From positions 1 through 22,452 of the forward strand of contig CAZKVD010000024.1 of the NCBI GenBank assembly GCA_964556145.1: a stretch of 22,452 nt of DNA, written 5' to 3'. The notes under the pieces were generated by a model. The model made no database searches, was not told the DNA's origin, and saw only the letters and a list, made by a program, of their open reading frames with translations. Source of the DNA: F1-20-MAGs119 sp964556145 (GTDB taxonomy: Bacteria; Actinomycetota; Acidimicrobiia; Acidimicrobiales; Ilumatobacteraceae). Positions 14,700 through 21,214 of this stretch are shown here, piece by piece. A program made the translations under genes and the position numbers. Position 1 is the first letter of the stretch. Each line of letters opens with the position of its first letter.

Positions 14700-16111
14700 A
14701 ATCCAAGACCGAGGCGATCGAGCGAGCGCAACCAAAGGTTTCGGGTGCCGGTTTTGTCTTCGTGGCGCATCGACCAGCGTGTGGCCTGGATTCCCATGAA
14801 GCGGAACGGTTCTGGCGGGAAGGGCAGTGGCTTGTCCTGTACGAACTTGGTCGACGTGGCCTTGGTGCGCCGGCCGTCGAGCAGGTCGAGCAGCACTTCG
14901 CCACCAAAGCGCGACGAACCAGTGCCGAGTCCGGTGTATCCGAGCGCGTAGGCGACACGACCGCCCATTGCGCGGCCCCAGAACACCGTGAAGCGCGTGC
15001 ACGTGTCGATTGCTCCGCCCCACATGTGACTGAAGCGCACGTCTTCCAACTGCGGGAAAGTTTCGAAGAAGTGACGCGAGAGAAGCGCCCACGATTCGGG
15101 GCGCGACTCGAGTTCAGTGTTCACCTTGCCGCGGAAGTAGTACACCGCGTCGTAGCCGCCCCACAGGATGCGGTTGTCGGCGGTGAGTCGGTAGTAGTGG
15201 AACTGGTTCGGGATGTCGGAGAGTCCCTGTCGGTTTGCCCAGCCGATCGATTCAAGCTGTTCGTCGGTCAACGGCTCGGTGACCATGCAGTAGTCGTACA
15301 CGGGCACGATGTAGTGGCCGAGTCGACGCAACAGCGGTTTGAACGCGTTGGTGCACAACGCCACCTTGCCGGCGCGCACGCGGCCGAGAGACGTTTCCAC
15401 CAGCACGCCCACGCCGTCGCGTTCGATTGCCGTGGCCTTGGTGTCTTCGAAAATGCGCACGCCGAGTGATTCGGCAACGCGCTTGAGTCCCCAAGCCAAG
15501 CGTGCGGGGTCGACCAGTGCGGCGCGATCCTTGCGCCACAGTCCACCGACGTAGGTGGGCGAGTGGATCTGCGATTGCATGGCCTCGCGGTCGAGCCACT
15601 CGACGTTCTGGCCGAGCGAGCGAAGTTGCTGGTAGTCCTCGCGCATTTCATCGCCGTACGACGACGGATGGAACGTGGTGGCAACGTCGATGACGCCCGT
15701 GCGTTCGAAGTCACAGTCGATGTTGTAGCGACGAATTGCGGCTTCGATTTCGTTCAGGTTCTGCAGGCCCAGGTCCTCGAGAACGGGCACCTCTTCGGGG
15801 AAGCGTTGCTGGGCATTGGCGATGCCGTGTGTCAGCGAGGCCTCCATGAAGCCTCCGTTACGCCCGCTTGCCGCCGAGCCCACCTGGTGGGCGTCGATCA
15901 GAACGATGTCACGCGACGGGTCGCGTTCCTTTGCAATGATGGCCGTCCACAGGCCGGTGTAGCCGCCGCCAACGATGCACAGGTCGCAACTCTCGGTGCG
16001 CACCAACGTTGGGTTCGCATCGGGTTCGTCGGCATCGTCGTACCAATACGGATACGGATCCGCGTCGGCGATGGCGTCGAGATGACGCGGATCAATCGCC
16101 GGGTTTTCCAT
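14690..16111 (-). CDS. FAD-dependent oxidoreductase, DAO / gamma-glutamylputrescine oxidoreductase-like
   Basis: The 473-residue protein has the FAD-binding Rossmann motif GGGYTG (48-53) in CDLCIVGGGYTGLWTAIIAKE, then VLIDAHQVGSAASGRNGGF, the conserved ribityl-binding block of PuuB- and glycine-oxidase-like enzymes. Near the end, ALGYTGLGTGSSRFGGEVLLDLLDG gives the second FAD contact. It has normal length for this group. These enzymes oxidise amines or N-substituted amino acids in the cytoplasm using bound FAD. The residues before the domain include an acidic, Tyr-rich stretch (DADPYPYWYDDADEPDANP). It is the first gene of the unit that continues with coxD, coxE and xdhC, but such an oxidase is not a known molybdenum hydroxylase factor, so shared transcription may not mean shared function. 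Confidence 0.88.
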   Translation of the reverse strand: MENPAIDPRHLDAIADADPYPYWYDDADEPDANPTLVRTESCDLCIVGGGYTGLWTAIIAKERDPSRDIVLIDAHQVGSAASGRNGGFMEASLTHGIANAQQRFPEEVPVLEDLGLQNLNEIEAAIRRYNIDCDFERTGVIDVATTFHPSSYGDEMREDYQQLRSLGQNVEWLDREAMQSQIHSPTYVGGLWRKDRAALVDPARLAWGLKRVAESLGVRIFEDTKATAIERDGVGVLVETSLGRVRAGKVALCTNAFKPLLRRLGHYIVPVYDYCMVTEPLTDEQLESIGWANRQGLSDIPNQFHYYRLTADNRILWGGYDAVYYFRGKVNTELESRPESWALLSRHFFETFPQLEDVRFSHMWGGAIDTCTRFTVFWGRAMGGRVAYALGYTGLGTGSSRFGGEVLLDLLDGRRTKATSTKFVQDKPLPFPPEPFRFMGIQATRWSMRHEDKTGTRNLWLRSLDRLGLGFDS

Positions 16112-16183
16112 TGTTTCACCCCACCGGGAGTCGTTCCCCCGATGTCTTCACCCTACTCAATGTCCACCCAATAAGGTCGGAAC

Positions 16184-16930
16184 ATGGATTTGGGAATAAA
16201 CGGCAAGAGGGCAATCGTCGCAGCAGGAACGGCGGGTCTGGGTCTGGCAACCGCGGTCAGCCTTGCGCGAAACGGTGCGCGCGTCGTCATCTGCGGTCGC
16301 GACGCCGGACGCTTGCAGCAGGCAATCGACACGGTGGGTCACGGCTGCATCGGTATTCAGCACGACGTGGCCACGCACGAGACCGCAATGGCCTTCGTTG
16401 CCGATGCAATCGACAAGTTGGGCGGCGTCGACATTCTGGTGACCAACGGCGGTGGCCCGCCGCCGGGGACTGCACTCGACACGCCGATCGACAAATATCC
16501 CGCGGCCCTCGAACAGAGTCTGTTGTCGGTGATTGGAATGTGTCAGGTCGCGCTGCCCCACATGCGTGCACAAAAGTGGGGACGCATCGTTGCGATCACC
16601 TCGATTTCGGTCAAGCAGCCGATTGCGAACCTTGCGCTGTCGAACACCGCGCGGGCCGGCGTCACCGGTTATCTCAAGTCGCTTGCGCGTGACATCGCCG
16701 GCGAAGGCATCACCGTGAATTCGGTGCAGCCCGGTATTCACCTCACCGATCGCATCAAGGACGTCTCGGGCAACACGTTGTCGCCGCAGGCGTTCGGAAT
16801 TCCGGCCGGCTTCATCGGCGACCCGGGCGACTTTGGCGAGATCTGCGCGTTCTTTGCCAGCGAGCAAGCCAAGTACATCACCGGGGCACACCTGAATGTG
16901 GACGGCGGCCAATACGCCGGCCTCCAATAA
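16184..16930 (+). CDS. SDR-superfamily protein without the catalytic Tyr-x3-Lys
   Basis: The 248-residue protein aligns with classical short-chain dehydrogenases over its full length: a glycine-rich loop, DILVTNGGG in place of NNAG, SISVKQ with the active-site Ser (S140), and a C-terminal YITGAHLNVDGGQYAGL. Two key features are changed. The nucleotide loop reads AAGTAGLG instead of TGxxxGIG. The catalytic Tyr-x3-Lys, expected 13 and 17 residues after S140, is S153 and R157 (LSNTARAGV). A known ketoreductase-like subgroup shares such deviations, and its reactions are unknown. Normal NADPH-dependent carbonyl reduction by the standard mechanism is doubtful. The ATG is preceded by AAGGTCGG. The gene diverges from the FAD oxidoreductase gene across 72 bp. 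Confidence 0.88.
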   Translation: MDLGINGKRAIVAAGTAGLGLATAVSLARNGARVVICGRDAGRLQQAIDTVGHGCIGIQHDVATHETAMAFVADAIDKLGGVDILVTNGGGPPPGTALDTPIDKYPAALEQSLLSVIGMCQVALPHMRAQKWGRIVAITSISVKQPIANLALSNTARAGVTGYLKSLARDIAGEGITVNSVQPGIHLTDRIKDVSGNTLSPQAFGIPAGFIGDPGDFGEICAFFASEQAKYITGAHLNVDGGQYAGLQ

Positions 16931-16935
16931 GGATT

Positions 16936-16978
16936 CTCGGTGTGTAAATACCCGCTTTCCGCAACACCATGCACCGAG
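16936..16978 (+). repeat. 43-nt repeat, left copy of an inverted pair flanking the Dabb gene
   Basis: The copy begins with CTCGGTGTG and ends with CACCGAG, so its own ends can pair (TTCTCGGTG 16934-16942 with CACCGAGAA 16972-16980, 9 bp). The reverse complement of 17319-17361 matches it at 35 of 43 positions without gaps, including the inner ACCCGCTTT. It fills much of the 67-bp gap between the SDR stop and the Dabb start. Confidence 0.75.
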
Positions 16979-16997
16979 AAGTGAAGGGATCTGCACC

Positions 16998-17300
16998 GTG
17001 TTCGTACACAACGTCTTTTTCAAATGGAAGACCGGAACGACGTCAAGCGAAATTGACGAAATGGCCAAGGCGCTCGGAACCTTGCCCGGCCTCGTTCCGT
17101 CAATTCGCATGTACACGTTCGGTCGTGATCTTGGGCTTGGTCAACCAGGCGCAAGCTGGGACTTTGCGATTTTTGCGCAATTCGATGACGAAGACGGCTG
17201 GCGGGCCTACTTGTCTCATCCAGATCACGAAGCAGTTCGCGACGAGAAACTGGCACCGCGGATCGCCGAGCGGGTGAGTGTTCAGTTCATTGTGAACTGA
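16998..17300 (+). CDS. Dabb (stress-responsive A/B barrel) domain protein
   Basis: The 100-residue protein matches the Dabb/dimeric alpha-beta barrel pattern: an N-terminal strand VFVHNVFFKWKTGTT, a helix SSEIDEMAKALGTLPGLVPS, then YTFGRDLGLGQPGASWDFAIFAQFDDEDGWRAYLSHPDHEAVRDEKLAP and a last strand RVSVQFIV (given in pieces of one continuous domain). Such proteins form dimers. Some are small lyases or cyclases, most are of unknown role. The GTG start has GAAGGGA 8 nt upstream. By hand count 165 of 303 bases are G or C, visibly below the neighbouring genes (a 60-base sample of the SDR gene gives 37 of 60). The gene sits between two inverted 43-nt repeats, which together with base composition hints at separate acquisition. 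Confidence 0.85.
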   Translation: MFVHNVFFKWKTGTTSSEIDEMAKALGTLPGLVPSIRMYTFGRDLGLGQPGASWDFAIFAQFDDEDGWRAYLSHPDHEAVRDEKLAPRIAERVSVQFIVN

Positions 17301-17318
17301 GGAGCGCTTGTCGCGATT

Positions 17319-17361
17319 CTCGGTGTGTCGTGTCGCAAAAAGCGGGTAATTTCACACCGAG
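17319..17361 (-). repeat. 43-nt repeat, right copy of the inverted pair flanking the Dabb gene
   Basis: This copy, in opposite orientation to 16936-16978 (35 of 43 identical), starts 18 bp after the Dabb stop. Its ends form a perfect 9-bp stem, CTCGGTGTG (17319-17327) with CACACCGAG (17353-17361). The right end overlaps the last three codons (including the stop) of the minus-strand PAP2 gene. The outer arm is also half of the terminator stem that follows. Confidence 0.75.
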
Positions 17362-18239
17362 TTCCCTCGGGTTTTTTCGTAGTGGGACCAGAAGCGGAAG
17401 GCGATGAGCACGTAGGCCACGCCGAGGATTCCGTCGAAGACGAAGTGTTCGCCGAAATACACCAACGTCAGCATCATCGACGCCGGAAACAGCACGACGA
17501 TCGGCCGCAGCCACTTCGGCATTTGCTTCACGAAGAACAGCACCACGATCAGCGAGAACGCGACGTGCAGGCTGGGCACCGCTGCCACCGGGTTCACCAC
17601 TTCGCGTCCACGTTCGATGACCCGTGACACCGTGTCGAGGCCGAGGTGGGTCCAGCCCCGCACGGTCGGCCGCGCGATCGGGTCCATGCCGCCCTCTTTC
17701 GACACCATCCATGGTGGGGCCGCGGGGAACACGACGAATGTGGCCACACCGAGGAAGAGCACGGTGGCGAGGCGGCGGATGTACTGCACCCACTTGTCGC
17801 GGTTGCGTGCCCACAGCGCAATTGCGATGCCCATCGGCACGCAGAAGTGCGTGAAATAAATCAGTGCACCCGCGACGTCGTACCAACGCACCGAGCCCGC
17901 CTCGTAGAAGTGGCGTTGCATCCACACGTTCGGATCGGTGCCAAAGAACAGCAGACGATCGACGTCGCGCGGCAATGTTCGGTTGACGGGAAAGCCCAAC
18001 TGGTCGGCCATGCCGCGCGAGTAGTCGTAGGCGAACCACATGGCGACGAACACGAGGAAGTCGCGCGCCATCAGGCGCCACACCCACCACGGCCGACCGA
18101 CTGCGCCGGCAACGAAGCCGCCGAGCACCCACGACAGCACCGCGATGCGGTCGGTGGGAAGGCCAAAGACGAACGCCGCCCACACGAAGGCGACGAAATA
18201 GACAGAGAATGCGGCAACCCGCAGGTGCCGTGCGTTCAC
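17352..18239 (-). CDS. PAP2-superfamily membrane phosphatase / lipid phosphotransferase
   Basis: The 295-residue protein is an integral membrane protein with about six hydrophobic segments. The PAP2 active-site motifs are clear: VAAVPSLHVAFSL (PSLH at 222-225) and YFGEHFVFDGILG (G263-D269, with the catalytic His and Asp). KEGGMDPIARP (181-191) may be the first, phosphate-binding motif. The arrangement resembles Aur1/inositol-phosphoryl-ceramide-synthase-like PAP2 proteins common in actinobacteria, acting on lipid phosphates at the outer membrane face. The start is uncertain: a GTG at 18237-18239 lies 22 bp after the CoxM stop and no good ribosome site is visible. A small CGGGG-AAG-CCCCG hairpin (18248-18260) sits in that gap. 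The last codons overlap the right 43-nt repeat. Confidence 0.85.
   Translation of the reverse strand: MNARHLRVAAFSVYFVAFVWAAFVFGLPTDRIAVLSWVLGGFVAGAVGRPWWVWRLMARDFLVFVAMWFAYDYSRGMADQLGFPVNRTLPRDVDRLLFFGTDPNVWMQRHFYEAGSVRWYDVAGALIYFTHFCVPMGIAIALWARNRDKWVQYIRRLATVLFLGVATFVVFPAAPPWMVSKEGGMDPIARPTVRGWTHLGLDTVSRVIERGREVVNPVAAVPSLHVAFSLIVVLFFVKQMPKWLRPIVVLFPASMMLTLVYFGEHFVFDGILGVAYVLIAFRFWSHYEKTRGNSV
17357..17377 (+). terminator. Intrinsic terminator after the Dabb gene
   Basis: CCGAG (17357-17361) and CTCGG (17366-17370) form a 5-bp stem with a TTCC loop, followed by G and a run of six T (17372-17377). This is the only classic hairpin plus T-run found after a gene in the window. It lies inside the 3' end of the convergent PAP2 gene. 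Its left arm can alternatively pair with 17319-17323 in the repeat hairpin, so the two folds compete. Confidence 0.5.
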
Positions 18240-18261
18240 CGTTGTGACGGGGAAGCCCCGG

Positions 18262-19086
18262 TTACTTGGATGACTCTTCGAGCGCGCGACGCACGAGCAC
18301 CTTTGCGAGGTGCTTGCGGTAGTCGCTCGTGGCATTCAGGTCGGACTGCGGCTCGGCTTCGGCGGCTGCACGCTCGGCGGCATCGGCAACCGATGCACCC
18401 GATGCGATGGCCGAGGCAACGCTGGTTGCGAGGATCGGAGTCGAGCCCATGTTGACCAGGCCAACACCCGACTCGTTGCCGCGACGCCATGCCGCAACAC
18501 CGACGATCGCCCAGTCCTGGGCACGACGGTTGAACTTCTGGAAGCTCCAGCCCGCACCGTTCATCTTGGGAACGCGGATCTCGGTGAGCATTTCATCGGG
18601 GCGCAGAGCGCTTTCGAGGAAGCCCTTGTAGAAGTCTTTTGCGGCAATTTCACGCGTGCCCGATGCACCCTGCACCACGTAGGTGGCGCCGAGGGCAAGC
18701 GTGGTGGCGGGAAGATCGGAAGCCGAGTCGGCGTGCGCAATCGAACCGCCGATGGTGCCACGGTGACGCACCTGCGGGTCACCGACGTGACCGGCTGCGT
18801 GGGCGAGAAGCGGAACGTGTTGGGCAAGAACGGGTGACTTCTCGACGTCCATGTGGCGCGTGAGTGCGCCGATGGCGATGTGGTCACCTGCGTCGCGGAT
18901 GTACGACAGGTCGGACAGACGACCGATGTCGACGAGCACGCTGGGCTGGGCGAGGCGCAGCTTCATGAGCGGCAGCAACGAGTGGCCACCTGCGAGGAAC
19001 TTGGCGTCGTCGCCGTATTCGGACACGAGGCTGATGGCCTCGGCCGCGGAGCCGGCGCGCTTGTAGTCGAACGCTGCGGGAAGCAT
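18262..19086 (-). CDS. coxM: CoxM-type FAD-binding medium subunit of a molybdenum hydroxylase
   Basis: The 274-residue protein has the FAD-binding fold of the xanthine dehydrogenase/CO dehydrogenase medium subunit. Seen are the first flavin motif AGGHSLLPLMKLRLAQP (32-48), HIAIGALTRHMDVE, the second flavin motif TIGGSIAHADSASDLPA (111-127) and the C-terminal FQKFNRRAQDWAIVGVA with the later LVNMGSTP. It passes electrons from the iron-sulfur subunit to an acceptor. The ATG overlaps the coxS stop by one base (TGATG), so the subunits are made together. Family membership is secure; the substrate may be CO or another compound, since CoxM-like subunits also occur in aldehyde-, nicotinate- and purine-type hydroxylases. 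Confidence 0.93.
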   Translation of the reverse strand: MLPAAFDYKRAGSAAEAISLVSEYGDDAKFLAGGHSLLPLMKLRLAQPSVLVDIGRLSDLSYIRDAGDHIAIGALTRHMDVEKSPVLAQHVPLLAHAAGHVGDPQVRHRGTIGGSIAHADSASDLPATTLALGATYVVQGASGTREIAAKDFYKGFLESALRPDEMLTEIRVPKMNGAGWSFQKFNRRAQDWAIVGVAAWRRGNESGVGLVNMGSTPILATSVASAIASGASVADAAERAAAEAEPQSDLNATSDYRKHLAKVLVRRALEESSK

Positions 19087-19547
19087 CAGTTACCGCCCTT
19101 TGCACATGCAAGAACCGACTGCACGATGTTGTGGTAGCCGGTGCAACGGCAGAGGTTGCCCTCGAGGCCGATACGAACTTCTTCTTCGGTGGGATTCGGG
19201 TTCTCGCGCAACAGCGAGATGGCCGCCATCACCATGCCGGGGGTGCAGTAACCGCACTGCAGACCGTGGTTCTGCATGAACGCGTCCTGCATCGGGTGCA
19301 TCTTGCCGTTCTTGGCAAGACCTTCGATCGTGGTGACGTCGCAGCCGTCGGCCTGCACGGCGAGAACGGTGCAGCTCTTCACTGCTTCGCCGTTCATGTG
19401 CATCGAGCATGCGCCACAGCTGGAGGTGTCGCAGCCGACGTTGGTGCCGGTGAGTTCAAGATTCTCGCGGATGTACTGAACGAGAAGTGTGCGCGGTTCG
19501 ACCTCGCTCTCGCGCTTCTCTCCGTTCACGGTGACGCTGATCTTCAT
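19086..19547 (-). CDS. coxS: CoxS-type [2Fe-2S] small subunit of a molybdenum hydroxylase
   Basis: The 153-residue protein has the normal length and all eight cluster cysteines. C39, C44, C47 and C59 (CDTSSCGACSMHMNGEAVKSC, a plant-type ferredoxin cluster) and C98, C101, C133 and C135 (CGYCTPGM and CRCTGYHNI, the helical domain) each bind a [2Fe-2S] centre. The protein carries electrons from the molybdenum site in CoxL to FAD in CoxM. The ATG is preceded by AAGAAGGGG, a strong ribosome site, and a GC-rich hairpin ends just before it. Upstream sequence is lost in the N gap 64 bp away, so the gene that precedes it is not known. Confidence 0.95.
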   Translation of the reverse strand: MKISVTVNGEKRESEVEPRTLLVQYIRENLELTGTNVGCDTSSCGACSMHMNGEAVKSCTVLAVQADGCDVTTIEGLAKNGKMHPMQDAFMQNHGLQCGYCTPGMVMAAISLLRENPNPTEEEVRIGLEGNLCRCTGYHNIVQSVLACAKGGN

Positions 19548-19561
19548 GATTCCCCTTCTTG

Positions 19562-19580
19562 CGAGACGGCCCCCGTCTCG
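19562..19580 (-). promoter_or_regulatory. Stable hairpin in the coxS leader, next to its ribosome binding site
   Basis: CGAGACGG (19562-19569) and CCGTCTCG (19573-19580) are a perfect 8-bp inverted repeat with a 3-base loop. On the minus strand the stem ends about 14 bases before the coxS ATG, directly before AAGAAGGGG. It could protect the 5' end of the coxSM message, act as an operator, or mark the end of an upstream transcript; no T-run follows. Confidence 0.5.
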
Positions 19581-19611
19581 AGGTGACCCCTATCTTGCCC
19601 CAAACCGAGGC

Positions 19612-19621
19612 NNNNNNNNNN
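19612..19621. other. Assembly gap (10 N)
   Basis: Ten undetermined bases join two pieces of sequence between coxS (start 19547) and the end of the ABC permease gene (stop 19644). A round number of Ns usually means a scaffolding join of unknown true length, so gene order across it is not proven. Confidence 0.99.
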
Positions 19622-19643
19622 CCTGCCGCCAGCCAACCGCGGG

Positions 19644-20426
19644 TTAGTCGCGTTCCAGGCTCCGCAGGCCCCGGTAGGCAAAGGTGAGGGTGAGGGCAGC
19701 CCCGCCGACGAGGGCCAGCAGGCCGCCCCAAACGCCGTTCCACGTGGTGTCGCCGAGGAAACCCTGGCGCGACAGCCGCAGCACGTTGGTGGCGGGGTTG
19801 ATCCGGGCCACGCCGTGCAGCCATCCGCTCATGACGAAGAGGGGTGTCTGGGCGCTCGACAGGAACATGACGAGGAACAGTGTCAATTGCATGATGGCCG
19901 CCCCGCGCATGTCGCGGAATCGGTAGGCGATGCCGAGACCCCATCCCGCCGACACGGTGGCCATTCCGAGCGAGGCGACGTACAGACAGGCCAGGCCGAC
20001 CACGCCCGAGGTGAGGCGCGCACCGAAGCCGAAACCAACGAGAACCACCATCGTGACGATGATGACCGTGCGGACCCAGGTCATGATGAGCGGGCCGACG
20101 ATGAGCGCCGAGCGCGGAGTGGGCGACATGCGCAGGCGGTCGAAGAAGCCGGTTTCGATGTCGCGAATGGTGGTGAACCCGAGACCGACGCCGGCAAACG
20201 CCGAGCCCATGATGACCGCCAACGGCAGGTACCAGTTGATGCTGCGGTCGGTGGGAAAGCCGGGCAGCTTGGTGATGGCAAAGAACGTGCCCGAGAACGC
20301 AATGGCCTGGAAGATCGGCATGGCGAGCGTGGGAATGAAGGTCGAGGGCAGGCGGCGCATGTTGCGCATGCCGCGGGTCGACAGCGCACGCGACGAACGG
20401 AGCGCCGAGATGTGGGTCGTTGTCAT
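19644..20426 (-). CDS. ABC-2 type transporter permease, DrrB-like (second of two)
   Basis: The 260-residue membrane protein has six predicted hydrophobic segments and the ABC-2 permease region, with the coupling-loop motif IRDIETGFFDRLRMSPTPRSALIVG (in two parts, around 105-130). It resembles the neighbouring permease (DIENGFFYRLLASPTSRLGILIG), so the two arose by duplication and probably form a heterodimer. Together with the DrrA-like ATPase they would export a drug, lipid or other hydrophobic compound. The ATG at 20424-20426 overlaps the stop of the first permease by 4 bp. The stop lies 22 bp from the N gap, so anything following in the operon is unknown. Confidence 0.9.
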   Translation of the reverse strand: MTTTHISALRSSRALSTRGMRNMRRLPSTFIPTLAMPIFQAIAFSGTFFAITKLPGFPTDRSINWYLPLAVIMGSAFAGVGLGFTTIRDIETGFFDRLRMSPTPRSALIVGPLIMTWVRTVIIVTMVVLVGFGFGARLTSGVVGLACLYVASLGMATVSAGWGLGIAYRFRDMRGAAIMQLTLFLVMFLSSAQTPLFVMSGWLHGVARINPATNVLRLSRQGFLGDTTWNGVWGGLLALVGGAALTLTFAYRGLRSLERD

Positions 20427-21214
20427 TGTGCTGCCACCCTTTTTGCGAGCGATCGCAGGGCGAGCGCGAACGACACCACCATGATGCCGATCGGAACGAG
20501 CAACGCCTTGGCGCAGGCCGATGCGGTGAAGCCCGTGATGCACAGGTCGCGCAGGCCCTCGATGAGATACGAAATCGGATTTGCGTTTGCGATGTGGCGG
20601 TAGGCGCCGCTCATCGTTTGACGCGGAAAGAACGCACTGGAAAAGAACAGCGCGATGAACACCAACGGAAAGATGCCCTGCACTGCCTCGGAGGAACCGG
20701 TGCGCAGTGCCATTGCCGCCATGAAACCGGCAACGGCAATTGCGGTGAGTCCGCCCGACACCAACATGACGATTGCGCCGGGCACGCCGCCCTTCACGTG
20801 AAGTCCGAAGGGAATCAAGAGTGCGGTGAAGAACGCCGTTTGCGCCGCGCCGTAGGCGGCCGCACCCATGAGGCGACCGATCAGGATGCCGAGCCGCGAG
20901 GTGGGCGACGCAAGCAAGCGATAGAAGAACCCGTTCTCGATGTCGGTGGCAAGTGCGGAGCCGCTTTGCACGGAACCGAACAGCACGCCCTGCACGATGG
21001 TGCCCGCAAGGCTGAAGTCGAGAAACGAATCAACCTTGGGAAAACCGGGAAGTCCGGTTGCGCGGCCGAACGACGACGTGCCGAGTGCAGCGAAAAACAG
21101 CGGGAACGTGATCGACGGAATGATCAAGGCCGGCTGACGTACCAGCGCCATGATCGAACGCTTCGACATTGCCGCCGTTTGGCGCACCGCGCCGACGCTG
21201 ACCGTGGCGGTCAC
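20423..21214 (-). CDS. ABC-2 type transporter permease, DrrB-like (first of two)
   Basis: The 263-residue protein has a cytoplasmic N-terminus with SKRSIMALVRQPALIIPSITFPLFF, six hydrophobic segments, the coupling motif DIENGFFYRLLASPTS and the conserved late segment IANANPISYLIEGLRDL of DrrB-like exporters (ABC2_membrane family). The start is a GTG (21212-21214) overlapping the ATPase stop as GTGA, which fixes it well. It should form the membrane channel with the next permease. The substrate is unknown. Confidence 0.9.
   Translation of the reverse strand: MTATVSVGAVRQTAAMSKRSIMALVRQPALIIPSITFPLFFAALGTSSFGRATGLPGFPKVDSFLDFSLAGTIVQGVLFGSVQSGSALATDIENGFFYRLLASPTSRLGILIGRLMGAAAYGAAQTAFFTALLIPFGLHVKGGVPGAIVMLVSGGLTAIAVAGFMAAMALRTGSSEAVQGIFPLVFIALFFSSAFFPRQTMSGAYRHIANANPISYLIEGLRDLCITGFTASACAKALLVPIGIMVVSFALALRSLAKRVAAQ

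Noticed and set aside
18248..18260. CGGGG-AAG-CCCCG hairpin between coxM and the PAP2 gene as a terminator
   Set aside because: The stem has only 5 bp, no T-run follows, and such short GC hairpins are expected by chance in high-GC DNA.
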